NCBI RefSeq assembly: GCF_014641555.1
Contig: NZ_BMHY01000003.1
Coordinates: 1-64,000, forward strand
Reading direction: 5' to 3'
DNA: 64,000 nucleotides
DNA from: Paenibacillus radicis (ex Gao et al. 2016)
Lineage (GTDB): Bacteria > Bacillota > Bacilli > Paenibacillales > Paenibacillaceae
The number at the start of each line of letters is the position of its first letter. Position 1 is the stretch's first letter. The translations under genes and the position numbers were made by a program. The notes under the pieces were generated by a model. The model was not told where the DNA came from. It saw only the letters and a list, made by a program, of their open reading frames with translations, and did not search any database. Below are positions 25,142 to 33,910 of this stretch, in pieces.

Positions 25142-27997
25142 TTATTTGCTGAGCAAGTTGTAGATGACTTGAGCTGCTTCTGCTCGAGTCGTCACGCCCA
25201 GCGGGTTAAGCTTGTTGTTGCTGCCGGAGACCACTCCGCCTTCAACCAGTGCTTTGAATGCTTCTGCAGCATAGCCAGCGATTTGGTTCGCATCCGTGTA
25301 GCTCGCAATCGTTGCGTTCGTTTTCTCGGCAGGAAGCTCTCCAAGAACCGTCAGCGAACGATGAAGCAGCGTAAACAGATCTTGACGCGAAATTGCTTTG
25401 TTTGGCTCGAATTGATTGTCGCCTGTGCCATTGGCAATACCGAGACGTTTGGCAGCCGCCAAGTATGGCGTGTAATACGTATTGCCTGCATCCGAATAGT
25501 TATCGGCAGCATTGCTATCGGCTTGAATACCGTACGCATTAAGCAGCAGAACGATAAATTGTCCTCTAGTAATCGTTGCATTCGGGCTGAAATGAGTTTC
25601 ATCCGTACCGTTAGCGATTTCTCTCGCCGCCAAATAATGTACTGCATTGGCATACCAAGCAGTTGGCGCAACGTCCGCAAAGTTTACTGCGTTCAGACCG
25701 ATAATGTATTGCGAGAAATGCTTCGTTGAAAACTCTACCGTTCCGGTCTCCGCACGATATTGGCCGCGGATCGTCTCCAGGCCCTCATCAGAAACGTAGT
25801 AAACGATAATTGCGTTAGCATCTTCTCCAGCTTTAAGCGTATACGGAATGCTTACATTAACGGTTCCGCCTCCGAAAGTAGTGATTTCCTTCTCGCCAGC
25901 AAAAATAGTCAAGTTATAAACCGGGCGGTCGCCCAGCACTTCCTTGCCTTCTGCTGTAAGCTCACCTTTCGTGATTCTTACGTTAATGTTGCTCGCACCA
26001 GCTTCTGCGCCAACGCTTTTGACAGCTGCTGCATCCAGAACAATCGTACCGACATTGGCAAAATCGAACTGCACAGCCGCTTGCGTGCTATCTCCGATTT
26101 GGGCGAAAGCACTGCCTGGAATCGTTACGTCTGCTGATTTTGTTTGTGCAGGCGCATCGATTTTGATCGATGCAAGAGCCGGTTTGCCTTCCGCTTCTGC
26201 CTTCTTAATGTTCTCCAGCAAGCCGTTCACTGCAGTTGTGGAAACAGTTGCACTTGTTGTACCCTCAGCTGCATTAGAGGTCGACACAGCCGTTATCGTT
26301 GTCGATACGGGAGTACTCGGGTTAGTCGTACCAGGTCCGCCAGTCGTTGGAGGCGTACCGCCGCCTGCGTTGCCGTTACCACCGTTACCGCCATCTCCTC
26401 CACCAGTTGGAGGAACGTATGCCGGAACGTCCAGTTTCACGGACGGACTTGCCTTGAAGCCATCTTTGGCTGCATAACGGATGTAGTAAGTGCCTGCTCC
26501 CAGACCTGTAATTGTAGTATCCGTAACCGGAGCGTATACCGTAGCTTGCGCTAGCTTGTACTCCAGCCCGACAACTGCACCTGTAATTTTGCCATCGTTA
26601 TTGCTTGCTGACGTTGGGGCCGATGCCGCTAATGGCAACGAAGGTGCCGCTTGCGCCGATTGACCTGTTAACGTAGGGAAGAGATTGTCCAATCCTTCCG
26701 TGTAGTTGTTGTAATTTACGCCTGTAGCGCCGTTACGTACATAATTCGGTTGAATATTTGTCCACGAGTACATGAGCTCAACATGTCCCAGAATCGGAGC
26801 CGCTTTGCCTTCTCCGTCTTTATGGTCTTTATCATAAGTGAACAGGTATGGCACTTGAAGCTTGTTCGCTACAACCGTATTGTTGTCGCCATCCACGTAG
26901 CTTACATTGTTTCTCGACTTGTCGTAGAGCGTTACGATATTCGTTAAGTACTTGTTAACCAAATCTACGTAAAGATTCGCATCCGGATGGCCGGTTGCAC
27001 GGACTTGAAGCCGGTTATTTGCGTGCGGGTCGTTCGTTGGGTCGGAGGCGTATACGCCTGCATCCAGCTTCGGATCCCACATGTAAATTTTATCGACATT
27101 ATAGGCTTTGGCATATTTGTTGATGAATTTGATCGCCGCTTGCGTATTCGGGCACCATGATCCGCCGAACAAAATCGCGTACTTGCCTTCACTGCCTAGC
27201 AAGCCCAGCAATTGGTCGTAGGTCACATGCTCAAATACGATCGATTGGTCGGCGCTATCAAAAATCGTCGCTTTTCCGTTCGTATTAAAGGCTGTTGTAA
27301 AATAGTCAAAATCGTTAATCGTATCAATTTTAGCTGCTTTAACGCCTTCAACTTCCTCGGAAACTTGATCGAACAGCGCTTCTACCTGACTTCTGTAGCT
27401 GTCTGCTGCCAAATCACCAGCCTCAAGAGAAGCGATAATTGGAGCACGGCCGCCTTCCTCATCTACATGATCCTTATTGTAGATGAACAAGTATGGCTCG
27501 TTCACTTTAGGTGCAGTTACTGCTCCTACGCCAGCTTTATCATAGCTGACTACTTCTTCCGAAGTTGTCTGCAAGTTAGTCAAATACTTGTTCACCAGTT
27601 CCACGTAATAATCGGCAAACGGGTTGCTGCTGTCCGCAATATCAAGCGTTGCGCCATCCAGCTTGGTATCGAAATTGTAAATCGTTTGAACGCCATATTG
27701 TTTGGCCGTTTCATTAATAATTCCGATATGCTCCTGCGTGCTTGTACTCCAAGCCCCGCCAATCAGAACGGCAAAGGTGCCGGCGCTGTCAAACAGATGA
27801 ACGATATCCTCGTAAGTGGCCGTTCTGAACACATGGTTCTCATCATTCAGTTCGCTGTATACGGAATTGAAATAGTTATAATGGCTGACTACGCTTCCTG
27901 AAGCTGCCGATGCACTTGGCGTTTGAAATGCCGGCACGAGCAGCAATGCGGTCAGAAGCAAAGCTACGATTTTTTTAGATTTGTAAGCTAGTTTCAT
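25142..27997 (-). CDS. Cell-surface SLH protein with two thioredoxin-like domains
   Basis: A 951-residue exported protein. Signal peptide 1-32. Two related domains follow, about 55-215 and 245-440. Each has a strand plus turn (AVLIGGAWSTST at 76-87; AILFGGSWCPNT at 274-285), a helix, YNFD/YMWDPKLD, VELVNKYLTN, and a probable cis-Pro strand (EPYLFIYNKDH; VPYLFTYDKDH). The layout is that of a thioredoxin fold. The second domain keeps one cysteine (CPNT, not CxxC), the first none. A Gly/Pro/Thr linker (about 530-570), a beta-rich region and three C-terminal SLH domains follow, anchoring it to secondary cell-wall polymer. It lies 56 bp behind a Ser-rich membrane protein gene. Confidence 0.8.
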   Translation of the reverse strand: MKLAYKSKKIVALLLTALLLVPAFQTPSASAASGSVVSHYNYFNSVYSELNDENHVFRTATYEDIVHLFDSAGTFAVLIGGAWSTSTQEHIGIINETAKQYGVQTIYNFDTKLDGATLDIADSSNPFADYYVELVNKYLTNLQTTSEEVVSYDKAGVGAVTAPKVNEPYLFIYNKDHVDEEGGRAPIIASLEAGDLAADSYRSQVEALFDQVSEEVEGVKAAKIDTINDFDYFTTAFNTNGKATIFDSADQSIVFEHVTYDQLLGLLGSEGKYAILFGGSWCPNTQAAIKFINKYAKAYNVDKIYMWDPKLDAGVYASDPTNDPHANNRLQVRATGHPDANLYVDLVNKYLTNIVTLYDKSRNNVSYVDGDNNTVVANKLQVPYLFTYDKDHKDGEGKAAPILGHVELMYSWTNIQPNYVRNGATGVNYNNYTEGLDNLFPTLTGQSAQAAPSLPLAASAPTSASNNDGKITGAVVGLEYKLAQATVYAPVTDTTITGLGAGTYYIRYAAKDGFKASPSVKLDVPAYVPPTGGGDGGNGGNGNAGGGTPPTTGGPGTTNPSTPVSTTITAVSTSNAAEGTTSATVSTTAVNGLLENIKKAEAEGKPALASIKIDAPAQTKSADVTIPGSAFAQIGDSTQAAVQFDFANVGTIVLDAAAVKSVGAEAGASNINVRITKGELTAEGKEVLGDRPVYNLTIFAGEKEITTFGGGTVNVSIPYTLKAGEDANAIIVYYVSDEGLETIRGQYRAETGTVEFSTKHFSQYIIGLNAVNFADVAPTAWYANAVHYLAAREIANGTDETHFSPNATITRGQFIVLLLNAYGIQADSNAADNYSDAGNTYYTPYLAAAKRLGIANGTGDNQFEPNKAISRQDLFTLLHRSLTVLGELPAEKTNATIASYTDANQIAGYAAEAFKALVEGGVVSGSNNKLNPLGVTTRAEAAQVIYNLLSK

Positions 27998-28053
27998 AGT
28001 GCTTCGATTCTCCTTTTATTGATTCTGATTTGTCTAGGCTGGTTAAATCGCAA

Positions 28054-28794
28054 TTAGCAAATTTCTTCGTCCGAACCCGAATTGGAGCCGGAAGAACCCG
28101 AACCCGAGGAAGAAGACGAAGAGCTAGAAGAGGAACCCGAATCCGACGAGCCGGAAGGTGCTGCTTTCTTTTCTTCCTTCTGAACGAAGCTGCCCGATTT
28201 CTTATCCTTTGGCTGAGCTGTTGGCGCAGGTGCCGGAGCTTCTTGTGCCGGTGCGCTCGCTTGCGGCTGTTGCTTCACTTCCGCAGCAGGTTTAGCTGTT
28301 GCTTGCGGCTTTGCCGGTTTCTCTTCTGCTTTAGGAGCAGCTGTCGGTTGAACCTGTTTGTCATCGCTTTTTGGAGCGGCTTGCGGCTGCTGCTTCGTCT
28401 CCGGTTTCGCAGCTGGCTCTGACGACTTCACTTCAGGCTTCGCAGTTGCCTCTGCCGCTGCAGGTTGCTGCTTCGTGTCCGATTTTGCTGCAGGCTCTGA
28501 CACCTTCGCTTCAGGCTTCACAGCGGCGTCCGCTGCTGGCTGTTGTTTCTCTTCCGATACCGTCGTTGCTGCTGTTGTTGCTGCCTTCGGCTGCACGTCT
28601 GCCGGTGCCTCTGTCGCTTTCGGCTGCTCTCCAACTGTTGTCGCTTGCTGCGCTGCCGGTTCTTTCGTTGCAGCCGCAGCCGAACGATCTCCCGATCCGT
28701 TATTTGCAAATACCGCCGCATAAGTCACCACAAGAACGACTGCGGAGGCTACAATAATTGATGCCGTTAATTTTTTTGTCCCGAGCTTTTTCAT
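28054..28794 (-). CDS. Membrane-anchored Ala/Lys/Pro-rich low-complexity protein with poly-Ser tail
   Basis: A 246-residue protein not assigned to any family. One membrane helix or uncleaved signal lies at about 12-30. Then come about 180 residues of imperfect repeats built on KPEAKxSEPAAKxxTKQQPxAA, a spacer-like extended region, and a Ser/Gly tail of about 25 residues ending in acidic residues and a terminal Cys. Probably spans the cell wall. Same operon as the thioredoxin-like SLH gene 56 bp downstream, so it may tether or assist it. ATG is preceded only by a distant AAAGG, so translation may be weak or leader-controlled. Confidence 0.7.
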   Translation of the reverse strand: MKKLGTKKLTASIIVASAVVLVVTYAAVFANNGSGDRSAAAATKEPAAQQATTVGEQPKATEAPADVQPKAATTAATTVSEEKQQPAADAAVKPEAKVSEPAAKSDTKQQPAAAEATAKPEVKSSEPAAKPETKQQPQAAPKSDDKQVQPTAAPKAEEKPAKPQATAKPAAEVKQQPQASAPAQEAPAPAPTAQPKDKKSGSFVQKEEKKAAPSGSSDSGSSSSSSSSSSGSGSSGSNSGSDEEIC

Positions 28795-28871
28795 GATATG
28801 AATACAACCCTTTCGTTTCGCTCTTTGAGCTTATTGTTTGCCATGACCCTGCTGTGTTCTTTTCTTTTTTG

Positions 28872-28920
28872 GATAAAAAAAGAAGACTCAACAAAGAGCA
28901 CTTTCGCTCTGGGTTGAATC
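28872..28920 (-). promoter_or_regulatory. Leader terminator (attenuator) before the Ser-rich/SLH operon
   Basis: On the minus strand the RNA folds as GAUUCAAC/GUUGAGUC with inner AGAGC/GCUCU and loop GAAAGU, followed by UUCUUUUUUU. It lies about 65 bases after the promoter and 78 bases before the start codon. Downstream CAAAGAGC and GGGUUG segments are complementary to its two arms and could form a competing structure. I do not recognise a known riboswitch class. Confidence 0.65.
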
Positions 28921-28991
28921 TCTGGCCGTCCAGTAGATTAATCATCCTATGTTATCCGATTAAGATGGTAAGCTTTACATCTTGTTTTTTT

Positions 28992-29020
28992 ATATTAACG
29001 GCCTATTAACGCAGTGTCAA
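28992..29020 (-). promoter_or_regulatory. Promoter of the Ser-rich/SLH operon
   Basis: On the minus strand: TTGACA (29015-29020), 17-base spacer, TAATAT (28992-28997). Transcription would start near 28985, giving a leader of about 190 bases that contains the terminator at 28872-28920. Confidence 0.75.
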
Positions 29021-29077
29021 TATATTATTTTATTTATCCTATCGTTTTTGTCGGATTTATATCTTTTAAAGTTTTAA

Positions 29078-29107
29078 TTGACAACGTTTACAAACAAATG
29101 GTAATAT
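29078..29107 (+). promoter_or_regulatory. Promoter of the ABC-2 exporter operon
   Basis: TTGACA (29078-29083), 18-base spacer, TAATAT (29102-29107). Divergent from the SLH operon promoter, with about 57 bp between the two -35 boxes. Confidence 0.7.
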
Positions 29108-29147
29108 CTTCTCCCTGTCAATTTACAATGTTAGGAGGGATTTACAC

Positions 29148-30125
29148 TTGATTCAGGTAGAAGGAATAAGCAAAACCTTTCTGGTAGCCAAGCGGCCGCC
29201 AGGTCTTAAGCATGCGGTCAAATCGTTATTTCACCGGGAGTATACGAAGGTTGAGGCGCTTCAAGACATCAGCTTCCACATCCCGAAGGGAGAGATCGTC
29301 GGTTATATCGGCCCCAACGGAGCAGGCAAATCGACCACGATCAAAGTCATGAGCGGCATTCTGGTGCCGGATCGCGGCAGCTGCACCATTATGGGCCATA
29401 CACCCTGGAAGGATCGCGTAGCTTACGTAAAAAATATCGGTGTCGTATTCGGACAGCGAAGCCAGCTGTGGTGGGACGTGCCGGTCATCGATTCCTTTGA
29501 GCTGCTTCGCGATATTTACCGGATTCCGCAGGGCGAATACAGCAGCATGCTCACTCTATTGACCGATACGCTGGATCTGGGCAGCCTTCTCCACATGCCC
29601 GTAAGGCAGCTCAGTCTGGGTCAGCGGATGCGCTGCGAAATCGCCGCCTCGCTGCTGCACAGCCCCGACATCTTGTTTCTGGACGAGCCGACCATCGGTC
29701 TGGACGCCGTCTCCAAAATCGCCGTACGCAACTTCATTAAGACGATCAACAGGGAAAAAGGCGTTACCGTCATTCTCACCACGCATGACATGAACGACAT
29801 CGAAGCACTCGCCAATCGAATTCTGCTGATCGGCAAAGGCACCTTGCTTTATGACGGGAGCGTGCAAGGCTTGCGCGGCCGGTTCAGCACGAAACGGACA
29901 ATTACAGCAGATTATCGCGAGAACACCGTTCCGCTCCAGCTTCCCGGAGCATCCATCCTGTCATGGACGCCGGACCGAGCGGTCATTAGCGTCGATACAG
30001 AACAGCTTATGATGGCAGAAGTGCTTACCCAATTGTCCAGTCAGGTCGAGCTGCTCGATGTCGCTATCGATACGCAGCCCATCGAAGACATCATCGTCCA
30101 AATGTATAAGGAGTACCAACTGTAA
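29148..30125 (+). CDS. ABC-2 type exporter ATP-binding protein (COG4586)
   Basis: A 325-residue cytosolic ATPase with Walker A GPNGAGKST, signature LSLGQRMR and Walker B ILFLDEPTIGLD, plus a C-terminal domain of about 90 residues. The early insert PPGLKHAVKSLFHREY is typical of COG4586 ATPases, which work with two dissimilar six-helix permeases. TTG start, with AGGAGGG 8 bases upstream. The transported substrate is unknown (drug, lipid or polymer). The stop overlaps the next start by one base. Confidence 0.88.
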   Translation: MIQVEGISKTFLVAKRPPGLKHAVKSLFHREYTKVEALQDISFHIPKGEIVGYIGPNGAGKSTTIKVMSGILVPDRGSCTIMGHTPWKDRVAYVKNIGVVFGQRSQLWWDVPVIDSFELLRDIYRIPQGEYSSMLTLLTDTLDLGSLLHMPVRQLSLGQRMRCEIAASLLHSPDILFLDEPTIGLDAVSKIAVRNFIKTINREKGVTVILTTHDMNDIEALANRILLIGKGTLLYDGSVQGLRGRFSTKRTITADYRENTVPLQLPGASILSWTPDRAVISVDTEQLMMAEVLTQLSSQVELLDVAIDTQPIEDIIVQMYKEYQL

Positions 30126-30928
30126 TGAAGGCATACCTTTCTGTTTTTAAGATGCGCTTGAACAACGGCCTGCAATACCGGGCGGCAGCACTTGCCGGAA
30201 TCGGTACGCAGTTCTTTTTCGGCTTCATCTTCATTATGATCTTCGAGGCCTTTTACGCCCATACCGTTACGCCTCCTGAAATGACGCTTTCCGAGGTGAT
30301 TACCTACACTTGGCTCAAGCAAGCTTTTCTCGCCTTTGTTGTCCTATGGCTGCGAGACAATGAGCTGTTTCAACTCATTACAAGCGGGAACATTGCCTAC
30401 GAGCTTTGCCGGCCAAGCGGCCTTTACGGACTTTGGTACGCCAAGCTGCTTGCGCAGCGCATCTCGAGCGCCCTGCTTCGCTGCTTCCCTATTCTTATCG
30501 TCACGCTGTTTCTGCCCGAGCCCTACCGGCTTAAACTGCCGCCAGACTTTCCCTCTCTGCTGCTGTTCCTCGCCGTGCTGATTGCCGGACTGCTCATGCT
30601 GGTTGCCATCTCTATGCTCATCTACATCTCAGTGTTCGTTACGATGTCTCCGGCCGGATCATTGCTCTTGTTCAGCGTCTTTGGCGAATTTTTCGCCGGT
30701 CTCGTCATTCCTGTCCCGCTTATGCCGGAATGGATGCAAAAAATCGTCTATGTACTGCCATTCCATTGGACGGCCGATTTTCCCTTCCGGGTATTTACCG
30801 GCAACATCGGAATCGAAGAAGCTTCAACAGGCTTGTTAATTCAACTCATCTGGTTAGCTGCCCTGGTTGCAATAGGATATTTTACGATGAAAAAAGCGCT
30901 TAGCCGCATCGTCGTGCAGGGAGGATAA
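30125..30928 (+). CDS. ABC-2 type exporter permease 1 (COG4587-like)
   Basis: A 267-residue membrane protein with about six helices, including ALAGIGTQFFFGFIFIMIFEAFY near the start, and a GIEEASTG-type loop before the last helix. It has the length and gene position of the first permease of COG4586/4587/3694 exporters. Start codon overlaps the ATPase stop (TAATG). Confidence 0.85.
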   Translation: MKAYLSVFKMRLNNGLQYRAAALAGIGTQFFFGFIFIMIFEAFYAHTVTPPEMTLSEVITYTWLKQAFLAFVVLWLRDNELFQLITSGNIAYELCRPSGLYGLWYAKLLAQRISSALLRCFPILIVTLFLPEPYRLKLPPDFPSLLLFLAVLIAGLLMLVAISMLIYISVFVTMSPAGSLLLFSVFGEFFAGLVIPVPLMPEWMQKIVYVLPFHWTADFPFRVFTGNIGIEEASTGLLIQLIWLAALVAIGYFTMKKALSRIVVQGG

Positions 30929-30933
30929 GTGAG

Positions 30934-31710
30934 ATGAATTTGTATTGGAAATACATGCTGATGTTGTTTAAATCGCAAATGCAATACCGCACCTCCTTCT
31001 TCTTCCTTGCAATCGGACAGTGCCTGACGCCATTTACGGTATTCGCAGGTATCTACTTCCTATTCGATAAATTTGGACAGCTGCAAGGATGGAGTTTTTA
31101 TGAAGTCGCATTATGCTTTGCTGTTACCCATATCGCATTCACTATTACAGAATGCTTTGCCAGAGGTTTTGATTCCTTCTCATCGCTTATCGTAACGGGG
31201 GACTTCGACCGGCTGCTTGTCAGACCCCGGGGTACAGTCGTTCAAGTATTGGGCTCCAAATTCGAGTTTGCCAGGTTCGGCCGGCTGATCCTCAGCGGAG
31301 TTGTTCTCGCATGGGCCGTCTCTCACATTGGAATCGATTGGACGATGCTCAAAGCAATTGCACTTCTGCTCATGATAGCCAGCGGCGTCGTCATCTTCAC
31401 CGGTATTTTCATTCTGGCCGCAGCAATCAGCTTCTGGACGGTACAAGGACTCGAAATCGTCAATATCTTTACCGACGGAGGCCGCGAAATGACGCAATAT
31501 CCGCTCGACATTTACGCCAAGCAGGTTAGGCAGTTTTTCACCTTCATTATCCCTTTCGCCTGCTTCAACTACTTTCCGCTGTTGTACATTCTTGGCCGTA
31601 CGGAACAAGCGTTTTATGCGTTCATCCCGCTGGCCGGGTTTCTCTTTCTTATCCCTTGCCTGCTTATGTGGCGCATTGGCGTTCGGCATTACCGCTCGAC
31701 CGGTTCCTAG
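30934..31710 (+). CDS. ABC-2 type exporter permease 2 (COG3694-like)
   Basis: A 258-residue membrane protein with about six helices. FARGFDSFSSLIVTGDFDRLLVRPRGTVVQVLGSKFEF is the conserved cytoplasmic segment of this permease family, and LDIYAKQVRQFFTFIIPFACFNYFPLLYILGR is the C-terminal signature. Start 5 bases after permease 1, with GGAGG upstream. Third and last gene of the operon. Confidence 0.87.
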   Translation: MNLYWKYMLMLFKSQMQYRTSFFFLAIGQCLTPFTVFAGIYFLFDKFGQLQGWSFYEVALCFAVTHIAFTITECFARGFDSFSSLIVTGDFDRLLVRPRGTVVQVLGSKFEFARFGRLILSGVVLAWAVSHIGIDWTMLKAIALLLMIASGVVIFTGIFILAAAISFWTVQGLEIVNIFTDGGREMTQYPLDIYAKQVRQFFTFIIPFACFNYFPLLYILGRTEQAFYAFIPLAGFLFLIPCLLMWRIGVRHYRSTGS

Positions 31711-31733
31711 AACCCGTCTAGTGAGCCAACAAA

Positions 31734-31774
31734 AAATGGCGATCCGGTATTTAATCAAAACCTGCTCGCCATTT
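31734..31774. terminator. Terminator between exporter operon and coat-like gene
   Basis: AAATGGCGA pairs perfectly with TCGCCATTT (9 bp) around a 23-base loop. An A-run precedes it, so it could serve both converging units. Confidence 0.65.
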
Positions 31775-31800
31775 ATTGACTTATCCCACTATCATCTCCA

Positions 31801-32289
31801 CTAATATTTGCAATGTTTTTTCCATTTGGTTTTCGACCTCGATACGACACCAACGTCAACTGCCGTTATGGAAGAAAGCTTAATATAAGAGACGACGCCT
31901 TTCGCATTCAGAATGACGCATCCGCCCTCAACGCCAAGAAATATCCCGGTATGGGTAACCCCGTCAAAATGAATTCGAATATTCGGGGTGCCTACACCGA
32001 TTTTTTTCAAAATGCATAGAGCGAAGCTGGCCGTTCCGCCGCTGCCATGCTGCCGGTTTTCTTCCCTTTTATCGTCGCCGCGATTTCCCCAGCTTTTCGC
32101 GTACTTGTCTCCACGGCTTTTGCAGCTGCATCTGCTGCTGCCACAGCTTTTACAGCCGCCGCTTTTGTCTTCATGGCCTTTACTGCCATGGCTTTTTTTT
32201 CCGCTGCTTTTTTTTCCGCTGCTTTTGCAGCCATAGCTATAGCAGCCAGAACTGCGGTCACCGGAGCTGCCTCCTCCTTTTTTGGACAA
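31801..32289 (-). CDS. Small Cys/Lys/Gly/Ser-rich protein, spore-coat-like
   Basis: About 162 residues. The N-terminal half is built of SSGxKSSGKKS, GCKSCG and RCSCKSRGDK segments with seven or more cysteines. The C-terminal half (IRIHFDGVTHTGIFLGVEGGCVILNAKGVVSYIKLSSITAVDVG) resembles the small beta domain of CotB-like coat proteins. The long strings of Lys, Ser, Gly and Cys suit a crosslinked coat protein, and a germination operon lies next to it. AAGGAG sits 8 bases before TTG 32289 but only 2 before ATG 32295, so the TTG is preferred. I am not sure of the family. Confidence 0.6.
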   Translation of the reverse strand: MSKKGGGSSGDRSSGCYSYGCKSSGKKSSGKKSHGSKGHEDKSGGCKSCGSSRCSCKSRGDKYAKSWGNRGDDKREENRQHGSGGTASFALCILKKIGVGTPNIRIHFDGVTHTGIFLGVEGGCVILNAKGVVSYIKLSSITAVDVGVVSRSKTKWKKHCKY

Positions 32290-32398
32290 TTCCATCACTC
32301 CTTCATTCTGTTGTTTCTATAAGATATGTAGAATGCTAGAGTCATGCTTGTATCTTTATACTAGATTGCAAGATTCATTGTTTTTTTAAATGAGTGCA

Positions 32399-32436
32399 AA
32401 AAAAGAAGCCCGGCCGATAATTGCGGGCTTCTTTCT
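32399..32436. terminator. Terminator of the germination operon
   Basis: AAGAAGCCCG pairs perfectly with CGGGCTTCTT (10 bp). On the minus strand a seven-T run follows. Confidence 0.85.
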
Positions 32437-32480
32437 TCGTGCAGATGCATACAAGCAAATGGCTCACAAGTATATCCCTG

Positions 32481-33647
32481 CTATGGGTTTGTTCCGTTCT
32501 GATCGTTCTGGCCGTTCTGACTGTTTTGGGCATGGCCTCCCTGTCCGCTCGCCTTCCCTTTGCCGGTAGCAGCAAGCACGGCCAGAACCACAAGCGGCAC
32601 CCCTATGCAGAAAACAGTGTCGAACCAAGGATAGTAGTAAATGAGCAGTTTGTTATACTCCGAGATGTTCGGCGTACCGACTATCGTAGCGACAATCAGA
32701 ATCATGCCATAAGGTATCGTCAGCATACGGCTTTCCTTGAGACCCAATACTTGTGCAGTTCCGGCCGTAAGCGCATAGAACAAGAGAAGCGTCTTATAGA
32801 AAACGGTAATAATCCAGATTAACATGAGAATAACCTCGAGCCGCTCTAAAAACTGTCCGATCGTAATTTTTTGAGCCAGCACAAAGGTCGGATAATATTT
32901 GGTTTCCATCAGACTAGGACCGAGCACAAGCACGCATAAATCGACCACGATGAACAGGATCAAGCCGCCTATGGCATAACCCCATAATATCGGTTTCGTG
33001 AGCTTGGCTTTCCCGGCGACATGAGGAACCAGCATGAGCAGTACGACCATTTCAGCAAATCCGGTTACGAAAGCGGGCATTACACTCATCATAACGGGAG
33101 GCAGCCCTTTTGCTAAAATCGGCTTCATATTGGAGAGATCCACTTGAGGCATCAGCAAAATCACCATAAACAGAAATAGAAACAGAAACACCGGAAAAAG
33201 CAGCTCGCTTACACGGGCAAACGATTCAACGCCATATCGGTAAGCGATAATAATCACCGCCATAAACAATAGCAAAATTGCATTGACTGGCGTTTCCGGC
33301 ATCATTTGCGTCGTCATGAACTGGCTCATTTCACTCATCAGCGTAAGTGCGCACATAAAGAAATTAAACAGAAGCAGCAGTCCGACAAAGCCGCCAGCAG
33401 CCTTGCCAATTCGATTCTGCAAAGCGGTTATGGGACTTTGTCTACGCAAACGGTTAGCGATTGCTGCAAATACAGCACCCATAACAAGCCCCAGCAATGC
33501 GGCTATTGCCATTGACAGCCATGCATCCTGTTTGGAGGATGCCGCGACGATCGTCGGCATAATCAAGATGGAGTCGCCAATAACTCCGATTATAATGAGA
33601 ATCGTAAATTGGCGAACCGATATTTTAGCATTAGCGAATTGTTCCAT
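32481..33647 (-). CDS. Spore germination permease, GerAB/GerKB family
   Basis: A 388-residue, ten-helix inner-membrane protein of the APC-superfamily spore germination (GerB) subgroup, the nutrient-binding subunit of germinant receptors. FTILIIIGVIGDSILIMPTIVAASSKQDAW at the N-terminus is diagnostic. ATG at 33647 follows GAAAGGA. The last gene of gerA-gerC-small-gerB. The C-terminal tail is rich in Gly, Gln and Asn. Confidence 0.9.
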   Translation of the reverse strand: MEQFANAKISVRQFTILIIIGVIGDSILIMPTIVAASSKQDAWLSMAIAALLGLVMGAVFAAIANRLRRQSPITALQNRIGKAAGGFVGLLLLFNFFMCALTLMSEMSQFMTTQMMPETPVNAILLLFMAVIIIAYRYGVESFARVSELLFPVFLFLFLFMVILLMPQVDLSNMKPILAKGLPPVMMSVMPAFVTGFAEMVVLLMLVPHVAGKAKLTKPILWGYAIGGLILFIVVDLCVLVLGPSLMETKYYPTFVLAQKITIGQFLERLEVILMLIWIITVFYKTLLLFYALTAGTAQVLGLKESRMLTIPYGMILIVATIVGTPNISEYNKLLIYYYPWFDTVFCIGVPLVVLAVLAATGKGKASGQGGHAQNSQNGQNDQNGTNP

Positions 33648-33675
33648 TCGTTTTTCCTTTCGGTTAGCGCGCCCT

Positions 33676-33888
33676 TTAGCCTGTCGTCCCTCCGAATGCA
33701 AGTTTCAATACGCCGAACGGGTTCGGAAGCTCCGTCTCCAAGGCTAGAGCAATGTATAGTGCAGAACCTATGGACAGAAGGATGAGAAAAACAGCCAGTT
33801 CCCGTTTGCGTTTCCGTTTAACAAGCCCTGGAACTTCCAATCCGAGGGCCGCCGCAGCTAACGCCAGCACGGCAAAGACTGATGACAT
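33676..33888 (-). CDS. Small membrane protein within the germination operon
   Basis: 70 residues with two hydrophobic helices (about 3-20 and 31-50) and a basic KRKRKR loop between. GGGGGAGG lies just upstream of the ATG, so it is translated. Small proteins of this kind occur in gerA-type operons and can modulate receptor function (GerD-unrelated, similar in position to GerKD/GerVB small subunits). Function inferred from position only. Confidence 0.7.
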   Translation of the reverse strand: MSSVFAVLALAAAALGLEVPGLVKRKRKRELAVFLILLSIGSALYIALALETELPNPFGVLKLAFGGTTG

Positions 33889-33910
33889 GATCGCACCTCC
33901 CCCATTTCTA

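Noticed and set aside
28030..28757. Several Arg/Leu/Ser-rich open frames on the plus strand
   Set aside because: They are antisense shadows of the low-complexity Ala/Lys/Pro protein and have no start signals.
28700..28945. 81-codon open frame in the leader of the Ser-rich/SLH operon as a leader peptide
   Set aside because: It overlaps the terminator and the next start codon, has no usable ribosome binding site and no run of regulatory codons.
32007..32261. Ala/Lys-rich 84-codon frame opposite-phase to the coat-like gene
   Set aside because: Composition is a frame-shifted shadow of the KSSGKKS repeats. The other frame has the ribosome binding site and the conserved beta domain.
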